Source: Ralstonia pickettii
GTDB taxonomy: Bacteria; Pseudomonadota; Gammaproteobacteria; Burkholderiales; Burkholderiaceae
Direction of reading: 5' to 3'
DNA length: 64,000 nucleotides
Assembly: GCF_016466415.2 (NCBI RefSeq)
Contig: NZ_CP066771.1
Location: 186,001 to 250,000 of the forward strand
Position numbers and translations under genes: made by a program. This document shows positions 1 through 8,598 of the stretch, piece by piece. Under the pieces are notes generated by a model, which worked only from the letters and a program-made list of their open reading frames with translations, was not told where the DNA came from and did no database searches. Numbering within the stretch: the stretch's first letter is position 1; each line of letters opens with the position of its first letter.

Positions 1-50
1 AAGCGCCGGCGAAATCTGCGCCGCGCAAGCCCACCAACGACACCCCCTGA
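1..50 (+). CDS. Possible 3' end of an upstream gene (partial)
   Basis: In frame 3 the bases before the patatin gene read as an Ala/Pro/Lys-rich tail (APAKSAPRKPTNDTP) closed by TGA at 48-50, four bases before the next start. Such tails are common at protein C-termini, but only 15 codons are visible and no family can be named. The assignment is an inference from the reading frame alone. Confidence 0.3.
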   Translation, partial: APAKSAPRKPTNDTP

Positions 51-53
51 TCG

Positions 54-1238
54 ATGTCGACGGACTGCACTGCACTCTTGATGATGGGCGGCGGTGCGCG
101 TGCCGCCTACCAGGTCGGAGTGCTGCGCGGCATCGCGGGGTTGGCGCGCGAGTATGCGCCGGGCGTGGCACGTACGCCGTTCGACGTCATTTGCGGGACA
201 TCGGCGGGTGCGATCAACAGTCTGGGCTTGGCCCGCGGCGCGCAGGATTTCACGCTTGCCACCGAGGCGCTCACCCAGCTCTGGGGCACCCTGCATGCCG
301 ATCGTGTCTATCGCACGGACGTCGGCCGCGTGGGCTCCAGCGGCGCGCGCTGGCTGACCGCGCTGGCGTTCGGCTGGATGACCGGCCGCACGCCGCGCGC
401 GCTGTTCGACAATACGCCGCTGCGTGAACTGCTTGAGTCGCAACACGACGGTCAGCAGGTGCAGGCCGCATTCGATGCCGGAGCGCTGCGCGCGCTGGCC
501 ATCACCGCGCTGTCATACACCACTGGGCGCCACGTTACGTTCTATCAATCGCCGCACGTGGTACTCCCGTGGCGGCGCTCGCAGCGGATTGCGGTGTCAG
601 ACCAGATCGGCGTGTCGCACATGCTCGCGTCGTCGAGCATCCCGTTCATCTTCCCGGCCGAGCCGGTGCCGCTCGAGGGTAACGACGAATGGTTCGGCGA
701 CGGCACGATGCGCCAGATGTCGCCGTTGAGCCCGGCCATTCATTTGGGCGCGAATCGCATTCTGGTGGTGGGCGCCGCGTCTCGCTCGCAGCCGGGCTGG
801 TACGACACGGTGCCGGCGTCCGGGTATCCGTCGCTTGCGCAGATTGCGGGGCAGGCGCTGGCAAGCATCTTCCTCGACGGGCTTTCGGCCGATATCGAGC
901 GGTTGCAGCACGTCAACGCCATGGTGGCCCGCAACCCCGAGATTGCCGACGCGCGCGAGGGCTGGCGCAAGATCGAAGTGCTGGTGATGGCGCCGTCCGA
1001 GCGCATCGAGCTGATTGCCTCCCGCCACGTGCAGCGCCTGCCAGGCACGGTGCGCGCGCTGCTCAAGCCGCTGGGCGGCACCGAGGCGCGCGGGGCAGCA
1101 TTTGCGAGCTATCTGCTCTTCGAACCCGAGTTCACGCAGGAACTGATCGACCTGGGCGAGCGCGATGTGCAGGCCCGCCGCGACGAACTGGCCGCGTTTC
1201 TGTACGGCGCGATTCCGGACACGATGCGCGCAGCCTGA
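54..1238 (+). CDS. Patatin-like phospholipase
   Basis: This 394-residue protein is a predicted serine lipid acyl hydrolase of the patatin family. The glycine-rich oxyanion-hole motif GGGARAAYQVG is at residues 12-22, the nucleophile elbow GTSAG has Ser50, and the dyad aspartate lies in DGT at Asp216, where the family usually has DGA or DGG. No signal peptide or membrane segment is visible, so it should be cytosolic or peripheral to the membrane. The first ATG was taken although no strong ribosome site precedes it; an internal Met at codon 10 sits too close to the motif to be preferred. Its stop directly abuts the convergent peroxidase gene. The lipid substrate cannot be told from the sequence. 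Confidence 0.88.
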   Translation: MSTDCTALLMMGGGARAAYQVGVLRGIAGLAREYAPGVARTPFDVICGTSAGAINSLGLARGAQDFTLATEALTQLWGTLHADRVYRTDVGRVGSSGARWLTALAFGWMTGRTPRALFDNTPLRELLESQHDGQQVQAAFDAGALRALAITALSYTTGRHVTFYQSPHVVLPWRRSQRIAVSDQIGVSHMLASSSIPFIFPAEPVPLEGNDEWFGDGTMRQMSPLSPAIHLGANRILVVGAASRSQPGWYDTVPASGYPSLAQIAGQALASIFLDGLSADIERLQHVNAMVARNPEIADAREGWRKIEVLVMAPSERIELIASRHVQRLPGTVRALLKPLGGTEARGAAFASYLLFEPEFTQELIDLGERDVQARRDELAAFLYGAIPDTMRAA

Positions 1239-1934
1239 TCAGCGGGACGAGCGGGTCGATGGTTCAGCCAGCAGTGCGTCGATGCGTTTGATGAGCGCTG
1301 GGTCGCTCGGCTCGACACTGCTGGGGAACACTGCCGCCACGCGGCCGGTGCGGTCCAGCAGGTATTTGTGGAAGTTCCACTTGGGCGGCTGGCCCGTCTG
1401 CGTCGCGAGCCATGCATACAGCGGCGATGCGCCCGCACCCACCACTGCCGTCTTCGAGAACATCGGGAATTTCACGCCGTACGTGTTGTAGCAAAAGTCG
1501 GCGATCTGCTTGCTGTTGCCGGGTTCCTGCTGAAAGTCATTGGACGGAAAGCCCAGCACCGTCAGCCCCTTGTCGCGATACTTTGCGTACAGCGCTTCGA
1601 GCCCTTCGTACTGATGCGTGTAGCCGCAATAGCTGGCGGTGTTGACCACCAGCACGACGCGGCCGGCGTACTGGCAAAGGTCTTGCGGCGCATCGTCCTG
1701 CAGGCGCTTGACGCGAAAATTCAGGCTGGCGGGGCAGGCGCCCGTGGTGGTCGGAGTTTGTGCAGCCGGTGCGACGCCGGCCGTAACAGCATGCCCCGTG
1801 CGGGGCAGCAGCAATGCAATGACGGCAATGGCAATCGCAATGATGATCATCAGCACATGGTGCCGACGCAGCGCACCCGACGCGTGCAATTGCAGGCGTG
1901 GGCGACGCGGGGTAACGGTGGTGGGAAATAGCAT
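1239..1934 (-). CDS. Glutathione peroxidase family protein, membrane-anchored or exported
   Basis: This is a 231-residue thiol peroxidase of the glutathione peroxidase family. The active-site motif NTASYCGYT carries Cys103 (a cysteine, not selenocysteine, form), followed by the FPSNDF-QQ-PG block with the catalytic Gln and by KWNFHKYL with the catalytic Trp. Bacterial members usually have about 160 residues. Here a hydrophobic segment at about residues 28-45 adds an N-terminal anchor or signal, so the enzyme probably works in the periplasm. A GGAG ribosome site lies about 7 bases before the chosen ATG. Likely role: reduction of organic or hydrogen peroxides, in many Cys-type members with thioredoxin as donor (family knowledge). 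Confidence 0.88.
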   Translation of the reverse strand: MLFPTTVTPRRPRLQLHASGALRRHHVLMIIIAIAIAVIALLLPRTGHAVTAGVAPAAQTPTTTGACPASLNFRVKRLQDDAPQDLCQYAGRVVLVVNTASYCGYTHQYEGLEALYAKYRDKGLTVLGFPSNDFQQEPGNSKQIADFCYNTYGVKFPMFSKTAVVGAGASPLYAWLATQTGQPPKWNFHKYLLDRTGRVAAVFPSSVEPSDPALIKRIDALLAEPSTRSSR

Positions 1935-2305
1935 GGGAAATCTCCAAAAGCGGACGCTCAGCCGGCGAACCGGAGTTTGTCTTCAGTCTAGGGTATAACG
2001 CCCCGGGGTCGCACCGGGTTAAATGTGCGGTATGCGTCGCATATCCCTCTCCGCACGGCTTGCAGCGCTTCCTATACTGAAGAACTCGCCGGGCGGTAGT
2101 CCGGTCCGACACAAAAGACGGCAGCCGACGTGCTGCCGATCACATCGCGGCGTACCGCGAGACAACGCGCGACGTTATCGCGCGTGAGGGGGTCGCCGGG
2201 CCATGTTGCAACCGTGGCCGCGGCAGGCCTGTTGTGACGAGGAAACGGGCAGACCGAGAACTTTGCTCCGGCAACCCGGAAAATCGGGGGCTGGTCAATC
2301 ATGTC
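1935..2305. other. Intergenic region with several GC-rich hairpins
   Basis: About 370 bases separate the divergent peroxidase and ferritin-like genes, and no ORF here has convincing coding character. A TATACT hexamer (2073-2078, plus strand) is followed by a run of potential hairpins, for example GGCAGC...GCTGCC near 2121-2138 and GCGCGA...TCGCGC near 2168-2186. No T-rich terminator closes the stretch. It could be a structured leader or an unrecognised RNA; I do not match it to a known family. Confidence 0.4.
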
Positions 2306-2314
2306 TGCTAGAAT
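2306..2314 (+). promoter_or_regulatory. Extended -10 promoter for the ferritin-like gene
   Basis: TGCTAGAAT fits an extended -10 element (TGn plus TAGAAT) with no good -35 hexamer upstream. It lies 25 bases before the ATG at 2340, so an upstream in-frame ATG at 2301 would fall outside the transcript. This supports the shorter start. Confidence 0.5.
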
Positions 2315-2339
2315 CCGCCTGCAAATTCAAAGGCTTACC

Positions 2340-3194
2340 ATGCTCTATCCCGAATTGTTCAAGTCGTTGGAAGCGGTCCGCTGGAATATGGAAAAGGATA
2401 TTCCGTGGGACACGTTCGATGCGTCGCTGCTGACCGACGCGCAAGCGCAGACCATCAAGATGAATGCCATCACCGAGTGGTCAGCCCTGCCGGCCACCGA
2501 GATGTTCCTGCGTGACAATCGTCACGACTCCGATTTTTCGGCGTTCATGAGCGTGTGGTTCTTTGAAGAGCAGAAGCACTCGCTGGTGCTGATGGAATAT
2601 CTGCGCCGCTTCCGCCCGGACCTCGTGCCGACCGAAGAGGAGCTGCACAACGTGCGCTTCGAGTTCGATCCGGCCCCGCCGCTTGAAACGCTGATGCTCC
2701 ACTTCTGCGGCGAAATCCGTCTGAACCACTGGTACCGCCGTGCCTCCGAATGGCACACCGAGCCGGTCATCAAGGCGATCTACAAGCATCTGTCGCAGGA
2801 CGAAGCCCGCCACGGCGGCGCCTACCTGCGCTACATGAAGAAATACCTCGGCCAGTTCGGCGACAGCGCGCGCAGCGCATTCGCCAAGATCGGCGTGCTG
2901 ATGGCTTCGGCGCGCCGCACCGAGAAGCCGCTCCACCCGACCAACCTGCACGTGAACAAGGCGCTGTTCCCGCAAGACACGGTGCAGTCGCGCCTGCCGA
3001 ACCCGGACTGGCTGGAGCACTGGCTGGACGAGCAGATCAAGTTCGACGCCGGTTGGGAAAAGAAGGTCATCGAGCGCATCCTGCACAACATGGGTCTGCT
3101 GTTCGAACGCACTTTTGAGACCGTGCAAGACCTGAACCGCTACCGCAAGGAACTGAACGCGCGTCTGCTCGGCTCGGCCGAACAAGCTGCCTGA
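2340..3194 (+). CDS. Ferritin-like domain protein
   Basis: This 284-residue, mostly helical protein has diiron-type motifs: Glu residues in MNAITEWSALPATEMF, the pair FFEEQKHS (EExxH), a Glu in FCGEIRLNHWYR, and a second helix with QDEARHGG (DExxH). The pattern is that of ferritin-like or acyl-ACP-desaturase-like four-helix bundles. The protein is conserved in Burkholderiales as far as I recall, but its substrate is unknown. The start at MLYPELF is chosen over the ATG at 2301 because that one sits at the -10 element, and AAAGG precedes 2340. It appears monocistronic, with a terminator directly downstream. Function beyond metal binding or redox chemistry is not claimed. Confidence 0.8.
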   Translation: MLYPELFKSLEAVRWNMEKDIPWDTFDASLLTDAQAQTIKMNAITEWSALPATEMFLRDNRHDSDFSAFMSVWFFEEQKHSLVLMEYLRRFRPDLVPTEEELHNVRFEFDPAPPLETLMLHFCGEIRLNHWYRRASEWHTEPVIKAIYKHLSQDEARHGGAYLRYMKKYLGQFGDSARSAFAKIGVLMASARRTEKPLHPTNLHVNKALFPQDTVQSRLPNPDWLEHWLDEQIKFDAGWEKKVIERILHNMGLLFERTFETVQDLNRYRKELNARLLGSAEQAA

Positions 3195-3215
3195 TCCTTG
3201 CCACTGGCAGTGAGC

Positions 3216-3247
3216 GGCCCATCGATTCGATGGGCCGTTTTGTTTTT
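3216..3247 (+). terminator. Rho-independent terminator after the ferritin-like gene
   Basis: The inverted repeat GGCCCATCGA/TCGATGGGCC is followed by GTTTTGTTTTT, 21 bases after the stop codon. Confidence 0.8.
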
Positions 3248-3269
3248 CACTCCGACTTCGCTTTTTGCC

Positions 3270-3767
3270 ATGACCGCTCGCCAGCCCGCGCCCGCCTTTG
3301 AACAGAAGATCTGCGATGCCGCCGATGTGGAGGCCCGCGTGCGCGACTTGCAGCGCCCGCTGGTCTTCACCAACGGGGTGTTCGACATCCTTCATCGCGG
3401 GCACGCCACGTATCTGGCGCAGGCGCGTGCGTTGGGCGCGTCGCTCGTGGTCGGCGTGAATACCGATGCCTCGGTGCGGATGCTGGGCAAAGGCGACGAC
3501 CGCCCGCTCAACACTCAGGACGATCGCCTGGCCGTGCTGGCCGCACTGGAAGCGGTGAGTCTGGTGGTGTTGTTTGCCGAGCGCACGCCGGTCGAACTCA
3601 TCCAGCGCGTGCGCCCTGACATCTACGTGAAAGGCGGCGACTACGACATCGATGCGCTGGAAGAAACGCGCGTGGTGCGTAGCTGGGGTGGCAAGGCGCT
3701 GGCGATTCCGTTCGAGCACGACCGATCGACCACGGCGCTGCTCAAGCGCGTGCGCGCAACGTCCTGA
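3270..3767 (+). CDS. rfaE2: D-glycero-beta-D-manno-heptose 1-phosphate adenylyltransferase
   Basis: This 165-residue cytidylyltransferase-fold enzyme makes ADP-heptose from heptose 1-phosphate and ATP for the LPS inner core. The nucleotidyltransferase motif appears as TNGVFDILHRGH (HxGH), followed by GVNTDASVRMLGKGDDRP and VKGGDY. It corresponds to the C-terminal half of E. coli HldE; the kinase half is absent here and should be a separate rfaE1 gene. The ATG at 3270 is used because the upstream in-frame extension overlaps the preceding terminator. Its end nearly meets the convergent SPOR gene. Confidence 0.92.
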   Translation: MTARQPAPAFEQKICDAADVEARVRDLQRPLVFTNGVFDILHRGHATYLAQARALGASLVVGVNTDASVRMLGKGDDRPLNTQDDRLAVLAALEAVSLVVLFAERTPVELIQRVRPDIYVKGGDYDIDALEETRVVRSWGGKALAIPFEHDRSTTALLKRVRATS

Positions 3768-3771
3768 GGCG

Positions 3772-4551
3772 TTAGCGCGATGCCGTGACCGCCACGCACG
3801 CGTGCAGGTCTTCGGTGCCCAGCGTTTTCTTCAGCGCGGCCAGTTGGGCTGCGACGCCCGAAGCCGCGTCGGCGGTGGCGGTCACGCGCAGCGACGTCTG
3901 CGAGCCAAGCCGGCGCGTTTGCGTGACCACGGCCGTGCGCACGTCCTTTGCGCGCAGTTCATCGAGGCGCTGCTGCGCGCGCTCCTTGTCGCGAAACAAG
4001 CCCAGCGATACCACGAACGTATTGCCTTCCTGCACGATGGCTGAATCCGCCACGTTGCGGCGCTTGAGTTCAGACACCTTGCGCTCGGCGTCGTCGCGCG
4101 TGTCGCGTGCCGGCATGTGGACCCACCAGCGGTTGTCTTCCTGGCGCGTGAAGCGCTCGACCTGCACGCCCGCCACCTGCCTGAGCTGATCAATGCTGCG
4201 CGTGGCTTGTGCTTCGGTCAGGCCGCCCAGTTCGGTGCAGGTGCCGCCGTTTCCAGCAGCAGCGGTCGTCAGGGCCGTAGGCTCGAGGTTGGCTTGCGTG
4301 CCTGACGCGGCAGGCGGGGAGGCCTCCGGCGAGCCCGGCGCCGATTTGGGTACGGCAGCAGCCGGTGAAGAAGCCGGTGCCGGTTCGAGAATACGGATCT
4401 CTTCGGTGCGGATCTGGCGCCGCATGCGGTCAGGCTCGCGCTCGCTCTCGAACCACGCCTTGGACACTTCTGGCCCGAACACGCCGGTATTGGCCGCGAG
4501 CAGAACGCCGTTGACGAGCAGCAGGAGCAGCAGGGCGAGGCGAAGCGTCAT
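3772..4551 (-). CDS. SPOR domain protein, membrane-anchored
   Basis: This 259-residue protein starts with MTLRLALLLLLLVNGVLL, a single N-terminal membrane segment. A Pro/Ala/Ser-rich spacer follows, and the C-terminal part resembles a SPOR peptidoglycan-binding domain (about residues 120-205; FVVSLGLFRDKERAQQRLDEL). SPOR domains bind denuded glycan strands at division septa (family knowledge). The start at 4551 places the hydrophobic segment at the N-terminus; an upstream extension lacks such a signal. It lies 101 bases downstream of coaX on the same strand and may be cotranscribed with birA-coaX. The precise role is unknown. Confidence 0.8.
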   Translation of the reverse strand: MTLRLALLLLLLVNGVLLAANTGVFGPEVSKAWFESEREPDRMRRQIRTEEIRILEPAPASSPAAAVPKSAPGSPEASPPAASGTQANLEPTALTTAAAGNGGTCTELGGLTEAQATRSIDQLRQVAGVQVERFTRQEDNRWWVHMPARDTRDDAERKVSELKRRNVADSAIVQEGNTFVVSLGLFRDKERAQQRLDELRAKDVRTAVVTQTRRLGSQTSLRVTATADAASGVAAQLAALKKTLGTEDLHACVAVTASR

Positions 4552-4652
4552 GGTGCGAACGGACGTGGATTCGGAAGGGGGTTCGGAATGCAGGAACACA
4601 GCAGCATCAACGGTAAAACGCCAAGCAAACACAGCGGCACGGCGGGCTGAAA

Positions 4653-5534
4653 CTAGGCCAGCGTCGCGGCGCCGTCCCGGCTTGCACGCGCCAGCACCTG
4701 CAGGCCAAGCAGCACGAGATTATCGTGCATCTGGAACGGCATGCGCAGATGCGGCCCCAGCGCAGCGCGCGCCCCGCCGCTCAGCACGCAGCGTGCCGGC
4801 CCGGGATGTTGCTTCTGCAGTGCCAGCCACGTCTGCGCAATGGCGCCTGCCTGGGCGATGACGCAGCCCAGCGCGATGGCGTCCTGCGTATTGTCGGCCC
4901 AGGGCGGCGCCACAACGTCGCCCGCGCTCAGGTAGCTGACGTCCACTTCGGGCAACTGCGCGGTGTTGCGCGACAGCGCGCGCATCATCAACGTGAGACC
5001 GGGCAGTATCAGGCCGCCGGCAAACAGGCCGTCGGGCGTGACGATGTCGAGCGTGGTGGCGGTGCCCGCCGTCACGAGCAGCAAGGCCGTGTCGGGCCAC
5101 AGATGGCGGGCGCCGACCGCGCCGACCCATCGGTCAGTGCCGAGTTGCGTGGGGTCGCGATACCCATTGCGCAGGCCGGCGGTGGCGTCTTCCGATGCCG
5201 CAATGCGCACGCGCGCCCCGTCGAACACGCGGGCGATGCGCGCAGTGAGTGCATCGCGCAATGCCGGGCCGGCCACCGCGCTGATCCACACCTCGGGTGG
5301 GGCAACGCCGGAGGCATGGCAATCGCGCCAGTCTTCCACCAGTTCTGCCAATCGATCGCGCGCGCGGGCGCCGGCATGCTGCCAGGGCGTGCCGCCGGGC
5401 TCCTCCGGCAGGGCGAGTTCGGCATCGGCACCCCCGGCAATCCACGCCCATTTGATGCGTGTGTTTCCCGCGTCGATCAGCAACAGCGGACGGGCGGGGG
5501 CAGCGTGCGCGGCCGACACCTTCAGGCGTGTCAT
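4653..5534 (-). CDS. coaX: Type III pantothenate kinase
   Basis: This 293-residue enzyme phosphorylates pantothenate, the first step of coenzyme A synthesis. It has the ASKHA-fold motifs of Coa[16 protein letters not shown] (P-loop DxGNTxxK), [18 protein letters not shown] and [15 protein letters not shown]. The ATG at 5534 overlaps the birA stop (ATGA), a translational-coupling arrangement; the longer in-frame ORF would run back into birA. Coupling to birA is common in Betaproteobacteria. CoaX enzymes typically are not feedback inhibited by CoA (family knowledge). Confidence 0.95.
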   Translation of the reverse strand: MTRLKVSAAHAAPARPLLLIDAGNTRIKWAWIAGGADAELALPEEPGGTPWQHAGARARDRLAELVEDWRDCHASGVAPPEVWISAVAGPALRDALTARIARVFDGARVRIAASEDATAGLRNGYRDPTQLGTDRWVGAVGARHLWPDTALLLVTAGTATTLDIVTPDGLFAGGLILPGLTLMMRALSRNTAQLPEVDVSYLSAGDVVAPPWADNTQDAIALGCVIAQAGAIAQTWLALQKQHPGPARCVLSGGARAALGPHLRMPFQMHDNLVLLGLQVLARASRDGAATLA

Positions 5535-6412
5535 GGCTGGTCCGCCTCTGCGCTGCGCAAGGAGACCTCGCCGCTGTGCACCCACTGCACACGTCCGCCC
5601 GACTCAATCGCCAGGCGGCCCTGCGCGTCGATGCCATGCGCCACGCCTTCCAGCACCACGGTGCCGTCCTGCCACAGGCGCACCTGTTCGCCGGCAAAGG
5701 CATCACGGGCGGCAAACGGCGCAACGAACGGCGCCAGGCCCTGCGCGCCGAAGCGCTGCAGATGCTCCCCCAGCGATGTGAGCAGGGCCGAGAACACGGC
5801 ATTCGGCTCTGGCGCATCCACGAGTTCTTCCACGCCCGACAGCCCGCGGCCCAGCGTGGCTTCCAGCACGCGCGGCCGTTCCAGATTCAGGCCGATGCCG
5901 ATGACGGCCCAGGTCTGACCCGCTTCCTTCCGCACGGTCTCGACGAGGATGCCGGCCAGCTTGCGCCCGGCGATCTGCACATCGTTGGGCCATTTCAGGG
6001 CGAGCGCCTGTCCGCTGCCGCCCCGCGCTTCCGCGTACCCGGCGACCGCGTCAGCCACGGCGACACCGACGGCCAGGCTCAGGCCGCCGAGCAGCGCGGG
6101 CTCCCCCGCAAAGGCGCAGGCGACGGAAAACGTCAGGCCGTGGTCACCATCCCACGGGCGGCCCTGGCGGCCACGTCCTGCAGTCTGCCGCTGGGCGGCC
6201 AGCACCCGGGCGCCCAGCAGCGGCGCCGTGCCGGCAGGAGCAGGCATCGCAGGGTTGGCAGGCCAGGCGGCATCACGCACGGCGGCCATCAGATCGGCGT
6301 TGGTGGAGCCGGTGGCCTCGACCACATCGACAGGCCAGCCGGCAGCCAGGCCGCTGGGCTGGATACGCTCGCGCGCAAGGCGCCACCGCGCGGAGGGTTC
6401 TGCAAGAGACAT
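5531..6412 (-). CDS. birA: Biotin--[acetyl-CoA-carboxylase] ligase
   Basis: This 293-residue biotin protein ligase shows the catalytic sequence GSTNADL, the adenylate loop [34 protein letters not shown] and a C-terminal SH3-like region. The N-terminal winged-helix repressor domain found in E. coli BirA (321 residues) is absent, since biotin-binding sequence begins within the first 30 residues. It therefore should be a pure ligase that biotinylates acetyl-CoA carboxylase and related carriers, without acting as bio-operon repressor. It heads the birA-coaX pair. Confidence 0.95.
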   Translation of the reverse strand: MSLAEPSARWRLARERIQPSGLAAGWPVDVVEATGSTNADLMAAVRDAAWPANPAMPAPAGTAPLLGARVLAAQRQTAGRGRQGRPWDGDHGLTFSVACAFAGEPALLGGLSLAVGVAVADAVAGYAEARGGSGQALALKWPNDVQIAGRKLAGILVETVRKEAGQTWAVIGIGLNLERPRVLEATLGRGLSGVEELVDAPEPNAVFSALLTSLGEHLQRFGAQGLAPFVAPFAARDAFAGEQVRLWQDGTVVLEGVAHGIDAQGRLAIESGGRVQWVHSGEVSLRSAEADQP

Positions 6413-6554
6413 AAAAAACGGGCGATCAGGTTCGCGCTAAGAATGGGCGCATTGTACGAGTGGCGCTGCAAACATGGGCGTGGCGCTTGCTTCAAGCGAC
6501 GCAAAGGCCTCACAGTGTGGGAGCCAGTGTGACAGTGTTCGGCGGCGCGTTGGC

Positions 6555-6560
6555 TACAAT
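6555..6560 (+). promoter_or_regulatory. Candidate -10 (TACAAT) for the MCE transporter operon
   Basis: TACAAT lies 39 bases before the TTG start at 6599. A GTGACA (6529-6534) upstream resembles a -35 but the 20-base spacing is long, so only the -10 assignment is offered. Confidence 0.35.
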
Positions 6561-6598
6561 TCGACCGATACCCGGCATCACCGCTGACGGAGACCCGT

Positions 6599-7723
6599 TT
6601 GATCACCTGCCGTACACCGCAGCTTGAAGTGCGCGTTGTCGATGGACGCTCCGTCGCCTTTCTCTCTGGCGACTGGACCACGCTTGCCCTGGCCGAACGC
6701 GCCGGCGTGCGCAGCGCGCGCCAGCAGATCCGCGCCGGGCTGGACAACGCCAACGCGTGGTGCCTGACCGAAGTCGGCCGTATCGACCACTTTGGCGCAC
6801 AACTGCTCTGGCGTGCCTGGGGCAATCAGTGGCCCGAACATCTGGATGCCCGGCCCGACCAGCGTCGCATGCTCGATCGTGTTGCGAAGCTCGACCCCGG
6901 CGGCTGGAAGCAGCGTCTGGCGCCCCGCATGAACCCCGTGGCGATCCTCGGCGAGGGCATGCTCGATTTTTTCGATCACGCGAGCAATGGCATCGCCATG
7001 GTCGGCCAGCTCGTGTTCGACTTGGGCAGGTTCGTGCGCGCGCCGCATCGCGGGCCGTGGCGCGAAATCTCCGCCAACATCTACAGCACGGGCTACAAGG
7101 CGCTGGGCATCACGGCGCTGGTGGGCTTCTTGATCGGTATCGTTTTGAGCTACCTGTCGGCCAACCAGCTGCGCGTGTTCGGGGCCAGCATCTTCATCGT
7201 CAACATTTTGGGCATGGCCATCATCCGCGAGCTTGGGCCGGTGCTGGCGGCGATTCTGGTGGCGGGGCGTTCGGGCTCGGCCATCACGGCGCAGATCGGC
7301 GTGATGCGGGTGACCGAGGAGCTGGATGCGATGCGCGTGATGGGCATCTCGCACGGTTTCCGCCTGATCCTGCCCAAGGTGATTGCGCTGGCGATCGCCA
7401 TGCCGCTGCTGGTGGCGTGGACGGATCTTCTCGCGCTGGCGGGCGGTATTCTCGCGGCCAAGTTCCAGCTCGACATCAGTCCGACGTATTTCATCACCTC
7501 GTTGCCCGATGCGGTGCCGGTGGCCAACCTGTGGCTCGGCATCGGCAAGGGCGTGGTGTTTGGCATGCTGATCGCGCTGGTGGCCTGCCACTTCGGCCTG
7601 CGCATCCAGCCCAACACGCAGAGCCTGGGCGAGGGCACGACGACGTCCGTCGTGGTGTCGATCACCATCGTCATACTCGCCGATGCGGTGTTCGCCATCC
7701 TCTTCAAGGACGTCGGGATATGA
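6599..7723 (+). CDS. MlaE-family lipid ABC transporter permease with N-terminal STAS domain
   Basis: This 374-residue protein joins an N-terminal STAS-like domain (about residues 1-100, comparable to MlaB) to an MlaE-type permease (about 110-374) with five to six hydrophobic helices. The permease signature NILGMAIIRELGPVLAAILVAGRSGSA-type block is clear near residues 200-230. Start: TTG at 6599 with ACGGAGA a few bases upstream; no ATG is suitably placed. The next gene overlaps its stop by four bases. Inference: inner-membrane core of a phospholipid or hydrophobic-compound transporter. Fusion of the STAS and permease parts differs from the canonical mlaFEDCB arrangement. Confidence 0.88.
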   Translation: MITCRTPQLEVRVVDGRSVAFLSGDWTTLALAERAGVRSARQQIRAGLDNANAWCLTEVGRIDHFGAQLLWRAWGNQWPEHLDARPDQRRMLDRVAKLDPGGWKQRLAPRMNPVAILGEGMLDFFDHASNGIAMVGQLVFDLGRFVRAPHRGPWREISANIYSTGYKALGITALVGFLIGIVLSYLSANQLRVFGASIFIVNILGMAIIRELGPVLAAILVAGRSGSAITAQIGVMRVTEELDAMRVMGISHGFRLILPKVIALAIAMPLLVAWTDLLALAGGILAAKFQLDISPTYFITSLPDAVPVANLWLGIGKGVVFGMLIALVACHFGLRIQPNTQSLGEGTTTSVVVSITIVILADAVFAILFKDVGI

Positions 7724-8598
7724 CGCGGCCCCGCCATCCTCACATCAAGCCCGCAGCGGAACCGCCGGCAATTACGCCCGCGCGCGAACGCGTGATCGAG
7801 GTGCGCAACGTCACCAAGCGCTACGGCAAGGTGACCGTGCTCGACAACATCGATCTGGACGTGTTTCGCGGCGAGGTGCTTTCCATCGTCGGCGGTTCGG
7901 GCAGCGGCAAGACGACGCTGTTGCGCCAGGTGGTGGGCCTGGAGAAGCCCACCTCGGGCACGATCCACATCTTTGGCGAAGAGCTGACCTGTCAGGTTGG
8001 CAACGATCTGCAGTCGATGCGCAACCGCTGGGGCATGCAGTTCCAGCACGGCGCGTTGTTCTCGGCGCTGTCCGTGATCGACAACGTGGCGTTGCCGATG
8101 CGCGAATTGCGCACGCTGCCCGACGCGTTCATCCAGCGCGTGGCGATGCTCAAGCTGCAGATGGTGGGCCTCAAATCCACCGATGCCGACAAGATGCCGT
8201 CGGACCTGTCGGGCGGCATGATCAAACGCGTGGCACTGGCACGGGCCTTGTCGCTGGAGCCGGAACTGGTGTTTCTGGACGAGCCGACCGCCGGGCTGGA
8301 CCCGCGCGCATCGGACGATTACGTCGCGCTTATTCGCGAACTGCGCCAGGAACTGGGCCTGACGGTGGTGATGGTGACGCACGATCTCGACACCCTGGTG
8401 GCGCTGTCCGACCGCATTGCCGTGCTGGCGGATCGCAAGGTGCTGGCGGCCAAGCCGCTGGAGCAGATCATTCAGATCGATCATCCCTTCATCAAGGAGT
8501 ATTTCCTCGGTGAACGGGGCAAACGGGCTCTTATGGCGCTGGGCCCGCAGATGACGGAGGCGGTGGCTGCGGCCTCGCTTTCGACGCAGGAGGATTGA
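7720..8598 (+). CDS. MlaF-family ABC transporter ATP-binding protein
   Basis: This 292-residue ATPase has Walker A GGSGSGKTT, the signature LSGGMIKRVALARAL with the M-I replacement typical of MlaF, Walker B LVFLDEPTAGLDP and the H-loop VTHDLDTL. It starts at ATG 7720 inside the last codons of the permease (ATGA overlap) and ends in TGATG shared with the next start, so the genes are translationally coupled. A non-conserved N-terminal extension of about 25 residues precedes the nucleotide-binding domain. It should power the permease just upstream. Confidence 0.93.
   Translation: MTRPRHPHIKPAAEPPAITPARERVIEVRNVTKRYGKVTVLDNIDLDVFRGEVLSIVGGSGSGKTTLLRQVVGLEKPTSGTIHIFGEELTCQVGNDLQSMRNRWGMQFQHGALFSALSVIDNVALPMRELRTLPDAFIQRVAMLKLQMVGLKSTDADKMPSDLSGGMIKRVALARALSLEPELVFLDEPTAGLDPRASDDYVALIRELRQELGLTVVMVTHDLDTLVALSDRIAVLADRKVLAAKPLEQIIQIDHPFIKEYFLGERGKRALMALGPQMTEAVAAASLSTQED

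Noticed and set aside
2301-2339. Upstream ATG extension of the ferritin-like gene
   Set aside because: The ATG lies at the extended -10 element and lacks a ribosome site; the next ATG has AAAGG at a proper distance.
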